Of a stretch of 38,484 nt of DNA, positions 32,401 through 38,385 are shown piece by piece. The position numbers were made by a program, and so were the translations under genes. The notes beneath the pieces are model-generated. The model had not been told where the DNA came from. It ran no database searches and was given only the letters and a program-made list of their open reading frames with translations. The stretch lies in assembly GCA_003577275.1 (NCBI GenBank), contig QEVO01000012.1:1-38484 (forward strand). Direction: 5' to 3'. Positions within the stretch are counted from its first letter, which is position 1, and each line of letters starts with the position of its first letter. Source of the DNA: Pseudomonadota bacterium. GTDB taxonomy: Bacteria; Pseudomonadota; Alphaproteobacteria; Sphingomonadales; Govanellaceae.

Positions 32401-34140
32401 GTTGGCGCTGATACAAACTCCGGCTATCGCGCGGCAACGCCGAACGATCCGAAACCGCTGGCGAACAACACGGTGCGGATGAAGCCGCTGTTCATCGCCA
32501 ATTACAACGGCCAGGCGGGGCAGGTGTTGATCCACAGCTTCCGCCTGCGCAAAATCGTCGACGCCACGCCGAATTATCGCGGCGCTTGGTCATCGTCGGT
32601 GACTTACTACAAGGACGATGCGGTCGACTATCAGGGCCGGCGCTTCATGGCGCTGGTCAAGCACACCAACACCACGCCGCCGACCTCGGAGACATCGACC
32701 TCGACCTGGCTTTACATTGGGCTTCAACCGGCAGATGCGTTGGCAACACGAGGCGCGCCGAATGGCACTTATGTTGATGGCGTTCCAGCGCAGGACATTG
32801 CCAACCAGGCGGGCGTGCTGTTTAGGGAAACTTTTGACAAGGAAACAGATCAAGCCTCTGTTCTCACGCGCTGGACTAGTCATAGCGGATCGGGTGAAAT
32901 ATCCGTTGTGAGCGGCACAGGCGCTGTCACTGGCGGAAAATATATAGAAATTGGCAACAACAGCGGCAACGATCAGCGTTGGCTGATTTCTAAGACCTTA
33001 ATACCTTACGATCCTAATAAGCTGCACCGGATTAAAGTCCGCCTTAGCCGCACTGCAGGTACAGGGACGGTTTATATTGGCATCGCAGGATTTGCTTATG
33101 ACAAAGCCTCGCTGGTAAATACTGCTGGCGCGAACGATTTTAGCAGTCAGCATTATATTGCCGCTGCAAACTACGCGCCCGGTTCCTCTTTTGAAGTGGT
33201 GACAGGCTATTTCAAAGGCACCGCTGCGACAGGCGACGGCACGGTGCATTCTGATCCCGCTTCCCCGGCGGTGCTGCACCAAAACGTGCGCTACATTGCG
33301 GCATTGCTTCTTGTTAATTACAACGGCGTGGCGGGCACGGCGCGAATTGAAGAAGTTCTCATTGAAACCGTACCCGATGCTTTTGTGGGCACTCTTTCCG
33401 GGGATGTGCAAATTGCTCAGTCGCCCACCGTGCTTCGCGTACTCACAAGAGGATATGCGGAAGGCGTCGCCAGAGACGGAGACTCTTTTACTTTCAACCC
33501 CGCATGGTCTGACGCAGATTTACCAAGGGTGAAGTTTGGCGGCGGCGGCAAAACATTTGAAAGCAGCTTTACTGGCCATCAAGGGCAGGAATTCAGCGCG
33601 ATAGGTCTTTCGTCTACAGGTTTCACGGCATCGCTGAAATTGAAAGACCTATCCGGCACCGCAACGGCTTATACCGAAACGGGCCAGGTTGCCGGCAGCG
33701 GCGGCCGCACCTATGAAATGAATATGGATACGGCCAATGCTGCGTTTGATCTGAAGTATGAATACGATTTTGATGTCAAAGTTCTCAATCAGTACATCGG
33801 CGGCGGCAGCTATCTTTCAGGGTCTGTCACTGTCGGCTTTTGGAACAATGACGGCTCCGGTTGGGTGCGGCGGGCGACCAACGTATATAATGGCAGCATC
33901 GCTAGTTCATTCGTCACTTGGTCCAACAGAAAATTCACCGTGACGCTTGCCGGTATGGACCTCAATGACGACTTTGGCATTAGCGTAGAGTCTTCTACTT
34001 ATGGCGGGAGTATTCTCGCCTTCAATGCTGTTCGATGGACATACTTAACTGGTGCCGGCTCGACGGTCAGCGCAACGCCGGACACATTAGCCGCGATTGA
34101 ATTTTCTGTTGTGGCCGGCAATAGCGGAGGACTTGAATAA
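29461..34140 (+). CDS. large tail-tip / receptor-binding protein, modular
   Basis: 1559 aa. Residues 1-60 include a hydrophobic stretch (GTILVAVGLVTGQVWLMYAGMSMQLAGIF). Residues 60-500 match the phage central tail hub (ICFGETAFGVDVRFSEKY, ATIIGKGCPVYDPRLDS, LTYLIGWKINGKLAWGMGVP). A fibronectin-like unit follows (about 520-610), then four putative binding modules: 655-820, 855-1035, a chitin-binding-3-like WSSSVTYYKDDAVDYQGRRF segment (1038-1085), and 1115-1310. The second and fourth share GNNSGND and repeat the same layout. From about 32,800 the DNA is clearly AT-richer, suggesting an exchanged host-range end. Confidence 0.82.
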   Translation: MSKVLKAVVKFTVGTILVAVGLVTGQVWLMYAGMSMQLAGIFDVALVAAKAVGLIKTPKMNSAIYERLQKQITPTAARKICFGETAFGVDVRFSEKYSGDDRYVEVIACASHKVQSIDKIYFDDALTWTSGGGLQGKYAAGIVSVTVRTEGSAANSFALGSGAYWTTTCRMTGLAYVAIVYKLSAKKWPEGIPTRATIIGKGCPVYDPRLDSTNGGSGSHRPNDQTTWAYTAGSVAIGKNPALQLLTYLIGWKINGKLAWGMGVPATRINFASFIAYANLCEESVALLAGGTVQRYESSLIDSTASAHEAIIAALEAAMGTTKLTDVDGLYQLVGGFDDTAGPKIAFSADDLMGPYQWTPSPPSRERFNVARGRFPDPVKLYQLNDWPEVAVDPLADGIPRTRALDFAAVPRAETCQRIVKQMLLRNQYPGQFVGVFGPRAFLCAVGSLVTISLPDEGWNNKLFRVADQTESHDLVFQMTLVEEAAAIYAWDKEEKPMPADISPPGYDPTATRTPAAFDADVRQVAGPNSTTIFYVDVTWTAETSEVVAGIEIQAKPSTDAVYTALTEGLFDAAVGVFTVTAGESGVTLDVRGRYRMLSGVYGAWATTSVVIPAAPNIAAGFVGQGDLATQDNVDWASQVAGTGKPENNAQVNPADTNNLIRNTAFAGGSTTGWTTDETVTLAHDITALTNAPTKYGIRYTTAGANGHTYPLGSNINPAGTDAIPVAAGEKFYLEGWGYRDGSANGHISLYVRWYDKTGAHLSYSEVVLLNSTTVPSTNTFTKVSGTVTAPANAAYAYVLWSNRTDHTTGTWYGALAKISRYQPGADITSENTSADTSTVAGVPAKQILLSQTEIFETFANYTSVSEIPWTITGSANCALVTTTDSGGKALRCGNNSGNDEVTAICNQALDFTPEDLWMAEVDIEVEFSSSGFMYFGVKAEDNAGANLTSHNGTYHYQAGSGEAMNFTGRKKYVGYIRGHVGADTNSGYRAATPNDPKPLANNTVRMKPLFIANYNGQAGQVLIHSFRLRKIVDATPNYRGAWSSSVTYYKDDAVDYQGRRFMALVKHTNTTPPTSETSTSTWLYIGLQPADALATRGAPNGTYVDGVPAQDIANQAGVLFRETFDKETDQASVLTRWTSHSGSGEISVVSGTGAVTGGKYIEIGNNSGNDQRWLISKTLIPYDPNKLHRIKVRLSRTAGTGTVYIGIAGFAYDKASLVNTAGANDFSSQHYIAAANYAPGSSFEVVTGYFKGTAATGDGTVHSDPASPAVLHQNVRYIAALLLVNYNGVAGTARIEEVLIETVPDAFVGTLSGDVQIAQSPTVLRVLTRGYAEGVARDGDSFTFNPAWSDADLPRVKFGGGGKTFESSFTGHQGQEFSAIGLSSTGFTASLKLKDLSGTATAYTETGQVAGSGGRTYEMNMDTANAAFDLKYEYDFDVKVLNQYIGGGSYLSGSVTVGFWNNDGSGWVRRATNVYNGSIASSFVTWSNRKFTVTLAGMDLNDDFGISVESSTYGGSILAFNAVRWTYLTGAGSTVSATPDTLAAIEFSVVAGNSGGLE

Positions 34141-34523
34141 TGGCTAAACCGAAATGGAGCCCGCGAAATTTTGCAGATCACTTGGTGGCGAGAAAACGCG
34201 GAGAATTAACGCCTGCCGCTGAGGCCGACGCAGAATTAAAAACCCGTTCTGTCCCCTGGAGCGATGTACCGCAGTGTCAATGCCCATCTTGCGGCGCCTG
34301 GACGTGGCCATTTGCGCTTGTTGACGTGCGTGCGCTGCCCATACCGGAAACCTGGGCCTGCGATGGTTGCTGGACGCATTGGATCAGGACAGGAAGAATT
34401 GTCGACGGCGCGGCATTGGACAAAGTGAAATGGCTGGAACTGCATGGCGCGCCGGCGGCGGCAATTAATCATATTCGCGAGCGGGCGCGAAATGACGCCA
34501 ATTATCATCCCAAAGTCCCATGA
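34140..34523 (+). CDS. Zn-ribbon-containing hypothetical protein
   Basis: 127 aa. QCQCPSCGAW (C46, C48, C51) and WACDGCWTHW (C74, C77) form a likely zinc ribbon. The N-terminus (MAKPKWSPRNFADHL) is basic. It overlaps the stop of the receptor-binding protein by one base (TAATG). It may be a fibre-assembly or small tail factor by position, but no family is recognised. Confidence 0.65.
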   Translation: MAKPKWSPRNFADHLVARKRGELTPAAEADAELKTRSVPWSDVPQCQCPSCGAWTWPFALVDVRALPIPETWACDGCWTHWIRTGRIVDGAALDKVKWLELHGAPAAAINHIRERARNDANYHPKVP

Positions 34524-34535
34524 AGGAGGCAGGTT

Positions 34536-34661
34536 ATGAAAATAGTTCTTGTGCTTGTGATTGTTGCCGCCGTGGCTTTCTTAATCTGGAAATTCTGCGT
34601 TAGCGATGACGATGCTGGCACTTCAGGCGGCGCGGGCGGTCGGCCTTTCAAGTGGAAGTAG
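34536..34661 (+). CDS. small one-TM protein (41 aa)
   Basis: AAGGAGG lies before an ATG at 34536. The product is MKIVLVLVIVAAVAFLIWKF followed by an acidic and Gly-rich tail ending GRPFKWK. One membrane helix with a short cytoplasmic or periplasmic tail. It is too short for many gene finders. Position upstream of the endolysin suggests a lysis accessory (pinholin or spanin-like), not proven. Confidence 0.6.
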   Translation: MKIVLVLVIVAAVAFLIWKFCVSDDDAGTSGGAGGRPFKWK

Positions 34662-34662
34662 C

Positions 34663-34932
34663 ATGTCGATTGTCGCCGCCATTACCTCATTCTACTCCCG
34701 TGGCGGCTGGCGCAAGCAGGTGATCGACCAGGCGGCTCACTTCGCTTGGGGTTGGTGCCTGGCCTGGCCGGTCGCCTCGTTGGGCGGGCCGCTGTGGCTG
34801 TGCGTGCTTGCGACGCAAGTTTGCGCGATCCCGCGCGAGTTTTGGGATCAGCGCCCGATCGGTCGCTGGCGGGACACGCTCCTTGACCTGGCGGTGTTCG
34901 CGCTCGCCGGCGCGGCGCGGTGGGTTGTCTGA
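34663..34932 (+). CDS. membrane protein of lysis region (89 aa)
   Basis: Starts at ATG 34663, 1 nt after the preceding stop, with GGAAG upstream; an in-frame ATG at 34606 lies within the previous gene. Two membrane stretches (FAWGWCLAWPVASLGGPLWLCVLATQV and LLDLAVFALAGAARWVV) flank REFWDQRPIGRWRD. Possibly a small integral membrane protein that helps lysis. Family not recognised. Confidence 0.65.
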   Translation: MSIVAAITSFYSRGGWRKQVIDQAAHFAWGWCLAWPVASLGGPLWLCVLATQVCAIPREFWDQRPIGRWRDTLLDLAVFALAGAARWVV

Positions 34933-34980
34933 CGCGGCGCGCTATTTTCAAAATTGTCTCTTACGTGGATGGGGGAGTGT

Positions 34981-35163
34981 ATGGCGGAAGATCGTAAATT
35001 GACCGACGCCGATATTGAAGCGCTGTCGGCGGCGCTCCACGAGCGGATCATTCAGGATTTCTATCGCGATTTAGGCCGCGGTTTGTGGGCGTGGTTTTGG
35101 AAGGCGGGGCTTTTAATCATGATCTCCATCGCGGCCTATGGTGGGCTGAAGGGGATAAAATGA
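34981..35163 (+). CDS. small membrane protein (60 aa)
   Basis: GGGGGAG 6 nt before ATG 34981. Charged N-terminus (MAEDRKLTDADIEALSAALHERI) then one membrane helix (WFWKAGLLIMISIAAYGGL). It overlaps the endolysin start by ATGA, so it is coupled to lysis. It resembles small phage proteins of unknown function beside holins. Confidence 0.65.
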   Translation: MAEDRKLTDADIEALSAALHERIIQDFYRDLGRGLWAWFWKAGLLIMISIAAYGGLKGIK

Positions 35164-35612
35164 ATCTCTCCCCTCATTTCACCCTTGCCGAACTGACCCG
35201 CTCGCAACTGGCGGTGCGGCGCGGCATCGACAACACGCCGCCGCCGCCCGCAATCGAAAGGTTGCGGCTGTTATGTGTTCACATTCTGGAGCCGGTGCGG
35301 GACCGTTTCGGACCATTCTCGCCGTCGAGCGGATATCGGTCGCCGGCGCTCAATCGCTTGCTTGGATCAAAAGACAACTCACAGCACTGCAAGGGCGAGG
35401 CGGCAGATTTTGAAATTCCCGGCATCGCCAATATCGAGGTCGCGCGCTGGATTGCCGGCGTACTCGATTTTGATCAGCTTATTTTGGAATTTTATTCCGC
35501 CGCCGATCCCACGGCGGGCTGGGTGCATTGTTCCTATAAGGCTGTCGGCAATCGCAAGGAAATTCTCACTATCGGCAAAACCAGATCGCGGTTTGGATTG
35601 CCGGTAAATTAA
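35160..35612 (+). CDS. M15 peptidase endolysin
   Basis: 150 aa Zn-dependent D-Ala carboxypeptidase/endopeptidase of the M15_3 group, cutting peptidoglycan. SPHFTLAELTRSQLAVRRGIDN, PVRDRFGPFSPSSGYRSPALN, QHCKGEAADFEI (Zn-binding His and Asp), and GWVHCSYK (Zn-binding His). No signal peptide, so it needs the holin to reach the wall. It starts by ATGA overlap with the small membrane protein. Confidence 0.9.
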   Translation: MNLSPHFTLAELTRSQLAVRRGIDNTPPPPAIERLRLLCVHILEPVRDRFGPFSPSSGYRSPALNRLLGSKDNSQHCKGEAADFEIPGIANIEVARWIAGVLDFDQLILEFYSAADPTAGWVHCSYKAVGNRKEILTIGKTRSRFGLPVN

Positions 35613-35623
35613 AGGTGACCACC

Positions 35624-36037
35624 ATGGCACTGCCAATCATCAGCGACGTGATCAACAAGGTCGGCGATATCATCGGCAAAGTCATTCCCGATGCCGACAA
35701 GAAAAACGAGTTGAAACTGGAGTTGGCGAAGCTTGCTGATCAGGCGGACGAGCGGCTTTATCAACTACAGTCTGGTCAAATCGAGATCAACAAGATCGAG
35801 GCGGCGAACCCCAACATCTTTGTCTCCGGCTGGCGACCGTCCATCGGCTGGGTATGCAGCGCTGCGCTGGCGTGGACATTCATTTTCGCTCCCGTGGCGA
35901 CGTGGGCGGTGAGCATTTGGGCGCCGGGTACGCCGCTGCCAGCGATTGATTCTGGGAATCTGTTCGAGCTTGTTCTCGCCATGCTCGGGCTTGGTGGGTG
36001 GCGTACGCTGGAAAAAATAAAAGGCGTGGCGAAGTAA
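35624..36037 (+). CDS. holin, 3-TM GTA-release type
   Basis: 137 aa; ATG 35624 with AAAGGTGA upstream (a GTG at 35615 is possible). N-terminal helix (DVINKVGDIIGKVIPDADKKNELKLELAKLADQ) then NIFVSGWRPSIGWVCSAALAWTFIFAPVATWAV and LFELVLAMLGLGGWRTLEK. This is the Holin_3TMs family, named for gene-transfer-agent release. It forms the membrane hole that lets the M15 enzyme out. Confidence 0.87.
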   Translation: MALPIISDVINKVGDIIGKVIPDADKKNELKLELAKLADQADERLYQLQSGQIEINKIEAANPNIFVSGWRPSIGWVCSAALAWTFIFAPVATWAVSIWAPGTPLPAIDSGNLFELVLAMLGLGGWRTLEKIKGVAK

Positions 36038-36064
36038 TTTTTATTCAACAGAAAGGATATGACG

Positions 36065-36655
36065 ATGACGCGAATTTTAGCTTTTCTTTATGCACTGACG
36101 GCGCTCGCTTTGATGTCGCTCGGCATCACGGCGGCGGCGATGGAAACTCCCGCGCCGGCGGAACGTGATTTGGAAATCATGCGCCAGGTCGACGATTGGA
36201 TGAAAAACACCTTCAGTAATTGGGCGCTCAATTCCTGGAAGCCCTATCCGTCGACGCAAACGTTGCAATTTCGTCCGGCTGGGCAGCCATGCTATTTCGC
36301 GGCGGTTAAGTCTGGTTCGGGCTGGAAACGAGGCTGTGCTATTCCGGCTTTTGGCATTGGCGCGGCGCGTGTGCTTCAGCCCATGAAATGGCCGTCGGTT
36401 CGCGGCAGCGGCGATTATGAGTGCAGCTTTGCGCGTCCTTCGGCGGCGATCATGCTGCCTCGGATGATCGCAGCGCTGGATGACGCTGGGCTAGCCGGGT
36501 CGTCAGAGCGGCAATTCCTGGCGGACGCCGCCGCCTTCCTGACCGCCTGGAAAGCCGCGCATCCTGATCTTGGAAAAATGAACGCTTACGGTTCCTGCAC
36601 CGTTACCGACGGCGGCGCGCCGATCAGCATTCACATTCAACTGCCGCCGCATTGA
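36065..36655 (+). CDS. secreted hypothetical protein
   Basis: 196 aa. ATG 36065 has AAAGGA at a good distance; the ATG at 36059 is too close to it. Signal peptide MTRILAFLYALTALALMSLGITAAAM. Mature part has paired Cys (GQPCYFAAV, RGCAIPAF, DYECSFARP, GSCTVTD). It is last of the lysis unit and may be a lysogenic-conversion or envelope protein. No family recognised. Confidence 0.7.
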   Translation: MTRILAFLYALTALALMSLGITAAAMETPAPAERDLEIMRQVDDWMKNTFSNWALNSWKPYPSTQTLQFRPAGQPCYFAAVKSGSGWKRGCAIPAFGIGAARVLQPMKWPSVRGSGDYECSFARPSAAIMLPRMIAALDDAGLAGSSERQFLADAAAFLTAWKAAHPDLGKMNAYGSCTVTDGGAPISIHIQLPPH

Positions 36656-36667
36656 GGTCGCTATCTG

Positions 36668-36698
36668 TTACACCGCCGTCATGCTGTCGGCGGTGTAA
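36668..36698. terminator. bidirectional hairpin at convergent gene ends
   Basis: Perfect 10-bp arms TTACACCGCC / GGCGGTGTAA with an 11-nt loop. It codes for the last residues of the minus-strand regulator and lies 12 nt after the secreted-protein stop. No T-run is present. Confidence 0.45.
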
Positions 36699-37129
36699 GC
36701 GCTGAAGGCGGACGCCATTCTGCCGAGGATATCCGTCTCATTGAAGCGGGCGGGATCATCGATCCACATGGCTACCGATAAATATTCAAGACCGCCATCC
36801 ACCGGCACCGCCTGACCGAACGGCTGTTCGGTGACGATGGCCAGGCACCGTGGCCGCCACAGCCGGATCACCAGTTCGTGGCCAATCTCGCCCAAGGCGT
36901 CGGCGGCCACCACATGTTCGGGGATCCGGCTTTTCATGGTGTCGTCCAGCGCGCCCTGGCCCAGGTAGGCCAGGGCCACGGCGGCCGGGCCGGTGATGGC
37001 TTGATCGCCGCTTTCCCAGCGCCGCACCACCCGGTCTGCATTGTCCGGCGTCAACCCCAGATCCTGTCCCAGCTCGCGCTGGGACAGGTCGAGGGCAAGG
37101 CGGATGCCTCTAACTTGCTCGGGGGTCAT
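36668..37129 (-). CDS. XRE-family regulator
   Basis: 153 aa from ATG 37129; the longer frame starts from a TTG and reads through the upstream small gene, so I reject it. Residues 1-60 are a helix-turn-helix (MTPEQVRGIRLALDLSQREL, GQDLGLTPDNADRVVRRWES, AVALAYLGQG). The rest is an alpha/beta domain (HELVIRLWRPRCLAIVTEQ, EYLSVAMWIDDPARFN). It starts 4 nt after the stop of a 30-codon gene. It is probably an autoregulator acting at the palindrome at 37320-37334. Confidence 0.75.
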   Translation of the reverse strand: MTPEQVRGIRLALDLSQRELGQDLGLTPDNADRVVRRWESGDQAITGPAAVALAYLGQGALDDTMKSRIPEHVVAADALGEIGHELVIRLWRPRCLAIVTEQPFGQAVPVDGGLEYLSVAMWIDDPARFNETDILGRMASAFSAYTADSMTAV

Positions 37130-37133
37130 GCGG

Positions 37134-37226
37134 CTATATCCCGCGACCGGACTTGCCGGCGGCGCTGCTGGGGCAGCCGCCAATGTTGGCCTTTTTCATC
37201 GCCCGTTTGATTTTTAGGTCGTGCAT
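37134..37226 (-). CDS. small basic protein upstream of XRE gene (30 aa)
   Basis: AAAGGAGA stands 7 nt before an ATG at 37226. The product MHDLKIKRAMKKANIGGCPS then SAAGKSGRGI is basic. Its TAG lies 4 nt before the XRE start, so translation may be coupled. It could be a leader peptide or a real small protein. Confidence 0.5.
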   Translation of the reverse strand: MHDLKIKRAMKKANIGGCPSSAAGKSGRGI

Positions 37227-37319
37227 GGTGTATTCTCCTTTTGTCAGAGCCGAGGGGATCGCCTCGGTAATGCTGCCGCCCCGCTGGATGGCGATGGATT
37301 GAAACTTTTCTTGTTTTTT

Positions 37320-37334
37320 ACAATCTAAGATTGT
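37320..37334. promoter_or_regulatory. palindromic operator ACAATCTAAGATTGT
   Basis: Perfect 7-bp arms around one base, about 95 nt upstream of the 30-aa gene. Probable binding site for the XRE regulator it precedes. A 6-bp hairpin (CCGAGG...CCTCGG) lies between it and the gene. Confidence 0.5.
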
Positions 37335-37339
37335 GACAT

Positions 37340-37370
37340 CCCCGGCCTAAAAGCCGGGGGTGTTTTTTTT
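37340..37370 (+). terminator. rho-independent terminator (plus strand)
   Basis: CCCCGGC-6 nt-GCCGGGG followed by TG and eight Ts. It points rightwards, away from the minus-strand regulator and into the 3' end of the minus-strand gene that ends at 37370. No plus-strand gene precedes it directly, so it may insulate the block from lysis-operon read-through. Confidence 0.75.
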
Positions 37371-37720
37371 CACAAGATCACGTCTTCCCATTTTTCGCAC
37401 ACTTCCCGGCCCAAGGGGCCAAACAGCGCGCCGTCGCTGGCTTCGTCGGCCGCCGCCATGGCCAGCATGATGCTGTGCTTGATTTGTTTGGCGCGGTTTG
37501 CGCGCCATTTCCCATTCTGATCGGCATTGGAAAACACCCGCAGCGCCGCCCCAAAAAACAGATAAGAGCCTGCCGCGGCGGCGGTGGGGTCATCAAGGTC
37601 AATATAGGCTTTGATGTCCCGGCCGTAGCCGTTGAGATATATCCGGCGGTTCTGCCATGCGGCAGCCTGAAGGCCGTGATCGTTCAGGAAAGCGGTGAGA
37701 GCGTCAATCTGGTTTGACAT
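37370..37720 (-). CDS. hypothetical protein in accessory block (116 aa)
   Basis: Start at ATG 37720 (MSNQIDALTAFLNDHG) with GGGAG about 8 nt upstream; an in-frame ATG at 37750 precedes it. Sequence AAWQNRRIYLNGYGRDIKAYIDLDDP...LRVFSNADQNGKWRANRAKQIKHSIM reads as a small alpha/beta protein (RIYLNGYGRDIKAYID strands). A strong promoter lies 50 nt upstream. No family recognised. Confidence 0.7.
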   Translation of the reverse strand: MSNQIDALTAFLNDHGLQAAAWQNRRIYLNGYGRDIKAYIDLDDPTAAAAGSYLFFGAALRVFSNADQNGKWRANRAKQIKHSIMLAMAAADEASDGALFGPLGREVCEKWEDVIL

Positions 37721-37772
37721 GTTCCATTCTCCCATGGACTGGTGGGCCACTGGCCCGTTGCTGATGGTGTTA

Positions 37773-37801
37773 GAGTAGGACTATTTGTCCGGTTTGTCAA
37801 T
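37773..37801 (-). promoter_or_regulatory. strong promoter with embedded palindrome
   Basis: Minus strand: -35 TTGACA (37801-37796), 17-nt spacer, -10 TACTCT (37778-37773). The spacer contains GGACTATTTGTCC (37779-37791), an inverted repeat, so it is probably operator-controlled. It drives the gene at 37370-37720 and lies at the 3' end of the XRE gene. Confidence 0.6.
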
Positions 37802-38023
37802 AGAATTGTTGGCGGCGTTTTGTAAAAAAAAGCATGCAAGCTTGGTGCGTCGATCGAGCGGCCGCGGCCCCCTTTCCAGGCGGCCGTATTGTTCTCGCGT
37901 GATGCCGAGTAACGCCGCTGCCTGGTCTTGCTTCAACCTCAGGGTTTCCCGCCAAGCTTTAAGATCAAATTCCGCAACCTGGATATTCAGGCCCTGCGCC
38001 CATTCCGGTAATTGATTTTTCAT
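37781..38023 (-). CDS. XRE-family regulator (80 aa)
   Basis: AGGATAG precedes the ATG. EFDLKAWRETLRLKQDQAAALLGITREQYGRLERGPRPLDRRTKLACFFL is a helix-turn-helix of the single-domain XRE type. It follows a 37-codon gene in the same direction and is likely to bind the twin operators at 38255-38307 or the palindrome at 37779-37791, or both. It might be an antitoxin or a second phage switch protein. Confidence 0.72.
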   Translation of the reverse strand: MKNQLPEWAQGLNIQVAEFDLKAWRETLRLKQDQAAALLGITREQYGRLERGPRPLDRRTKLACFFLQNAANNSIDKPDK

Positions 38024-38050
38024 GGCTGCTATCCTATCCTGGTTGGCGTA

Positions 38051-38076
38051 CCGGGTGGGGCTGCCACCCCACCCGG
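38051..38076. other. perfect 10-bp hairpin between two small genes
   Basis: CCGGGTGGGG and CCCCACCCGG around 6 nt, between the 37-aa gene and the XRE ATG. It may attenuate read-through between them. There is no T-run on either strand. Confidence 0.45.
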
Positions 38077-38084
38077 CCGCCGCG

Positions 38085-38198
38085 TTAGTAGATTTCAGCG
38101 ATGAGGATCAGATATTCGTCTATGATGACGATATATTTGTTTCCCCATTCGATGATCTCTACCTTGCGGAGAGCGGGACCGGTCCAAATTTTAACCAT
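38085..38198 (-). CDS. small hypothetical protein (37 aa)
   Basis: AAGGAG lies about 8 nt before an ATG at 38198. The product opens MVKIWTGPALRKVEIIEWGN and continues with alternating hydrophobics (KYIVIIDEYLILIAEIY) that suggest beta strands or a very short membrane-active segment. It is the first gene behind the twin operators and precedes an XRE gene, the layout of small phage switches or toxin-antitoxin pairs. Function unknown. Confidence 0.55.
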   Translation of the reverse strand: MVKIWTGPALRKVEIIEWGNKYIVIIDEYLILIAEIY

Positions 38199-38254
38199 TC
38201 CCTTTCTCCTTCGTTTGTCGATCAGGGCCTATTCCCTGTCGACATGATTATGTT

Positions 38255-38273
38255 AAGAGACATTACGTCTCTT
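38255..38273. promoter_or_regulatory. operator a, AAGAGA-N7-TCTCTT
   Basis: A 19-bp site with perfect AAGAGA/TCTCTT arms. It lies 57 nt before the 37-aa gene. A CATAAT -10-like box (minus strand) follows it. Confidence 0.6.
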
Positions 38274-38280
38274 TGCAAGC

Positions 38281-38307
38281 AAAAAAGAGATATAATATCT
38301 CTTTTTT
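38281..38307. promoter_or_regulatory. operator b, extended palindrome of the same motif
   Basis: A 27-bp perfect palindrome (13-bp arms, one central base). Its core 38285-38303 has the same AAGAGA-N7-TCTCTT arms as operator a. Its centre is 30 bp, near three helical turns, from that of operator a. A TATAAT/TATTAT sequence is inside. Confidence 0.65.
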
Positions 38308-38385
38308 ATGCTTTCTTGACGGGAATAGTGATGCTGAAAATCGGGGGTGTCGCGATGTAGCGGGCCTCCGCTACCACCTATTTTC

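Noticed and set aside
30193..32535. 780-codon open frame on the minus strand inside the receptor-binding protein
   Set aside because: Long antisense frames are common opposite GC-rich genes with low stop frequency. Its Arg/Val/Gly-rich sequence matches no fold, while the plus strand has clear phage domains.
38244..38360. 38-codon plus-strand frame with a hydrophobic segment at 38244
   Set aside because: Runs through both operator palindromes and has no convincing ribosome site, so I treat the region as regulatory.
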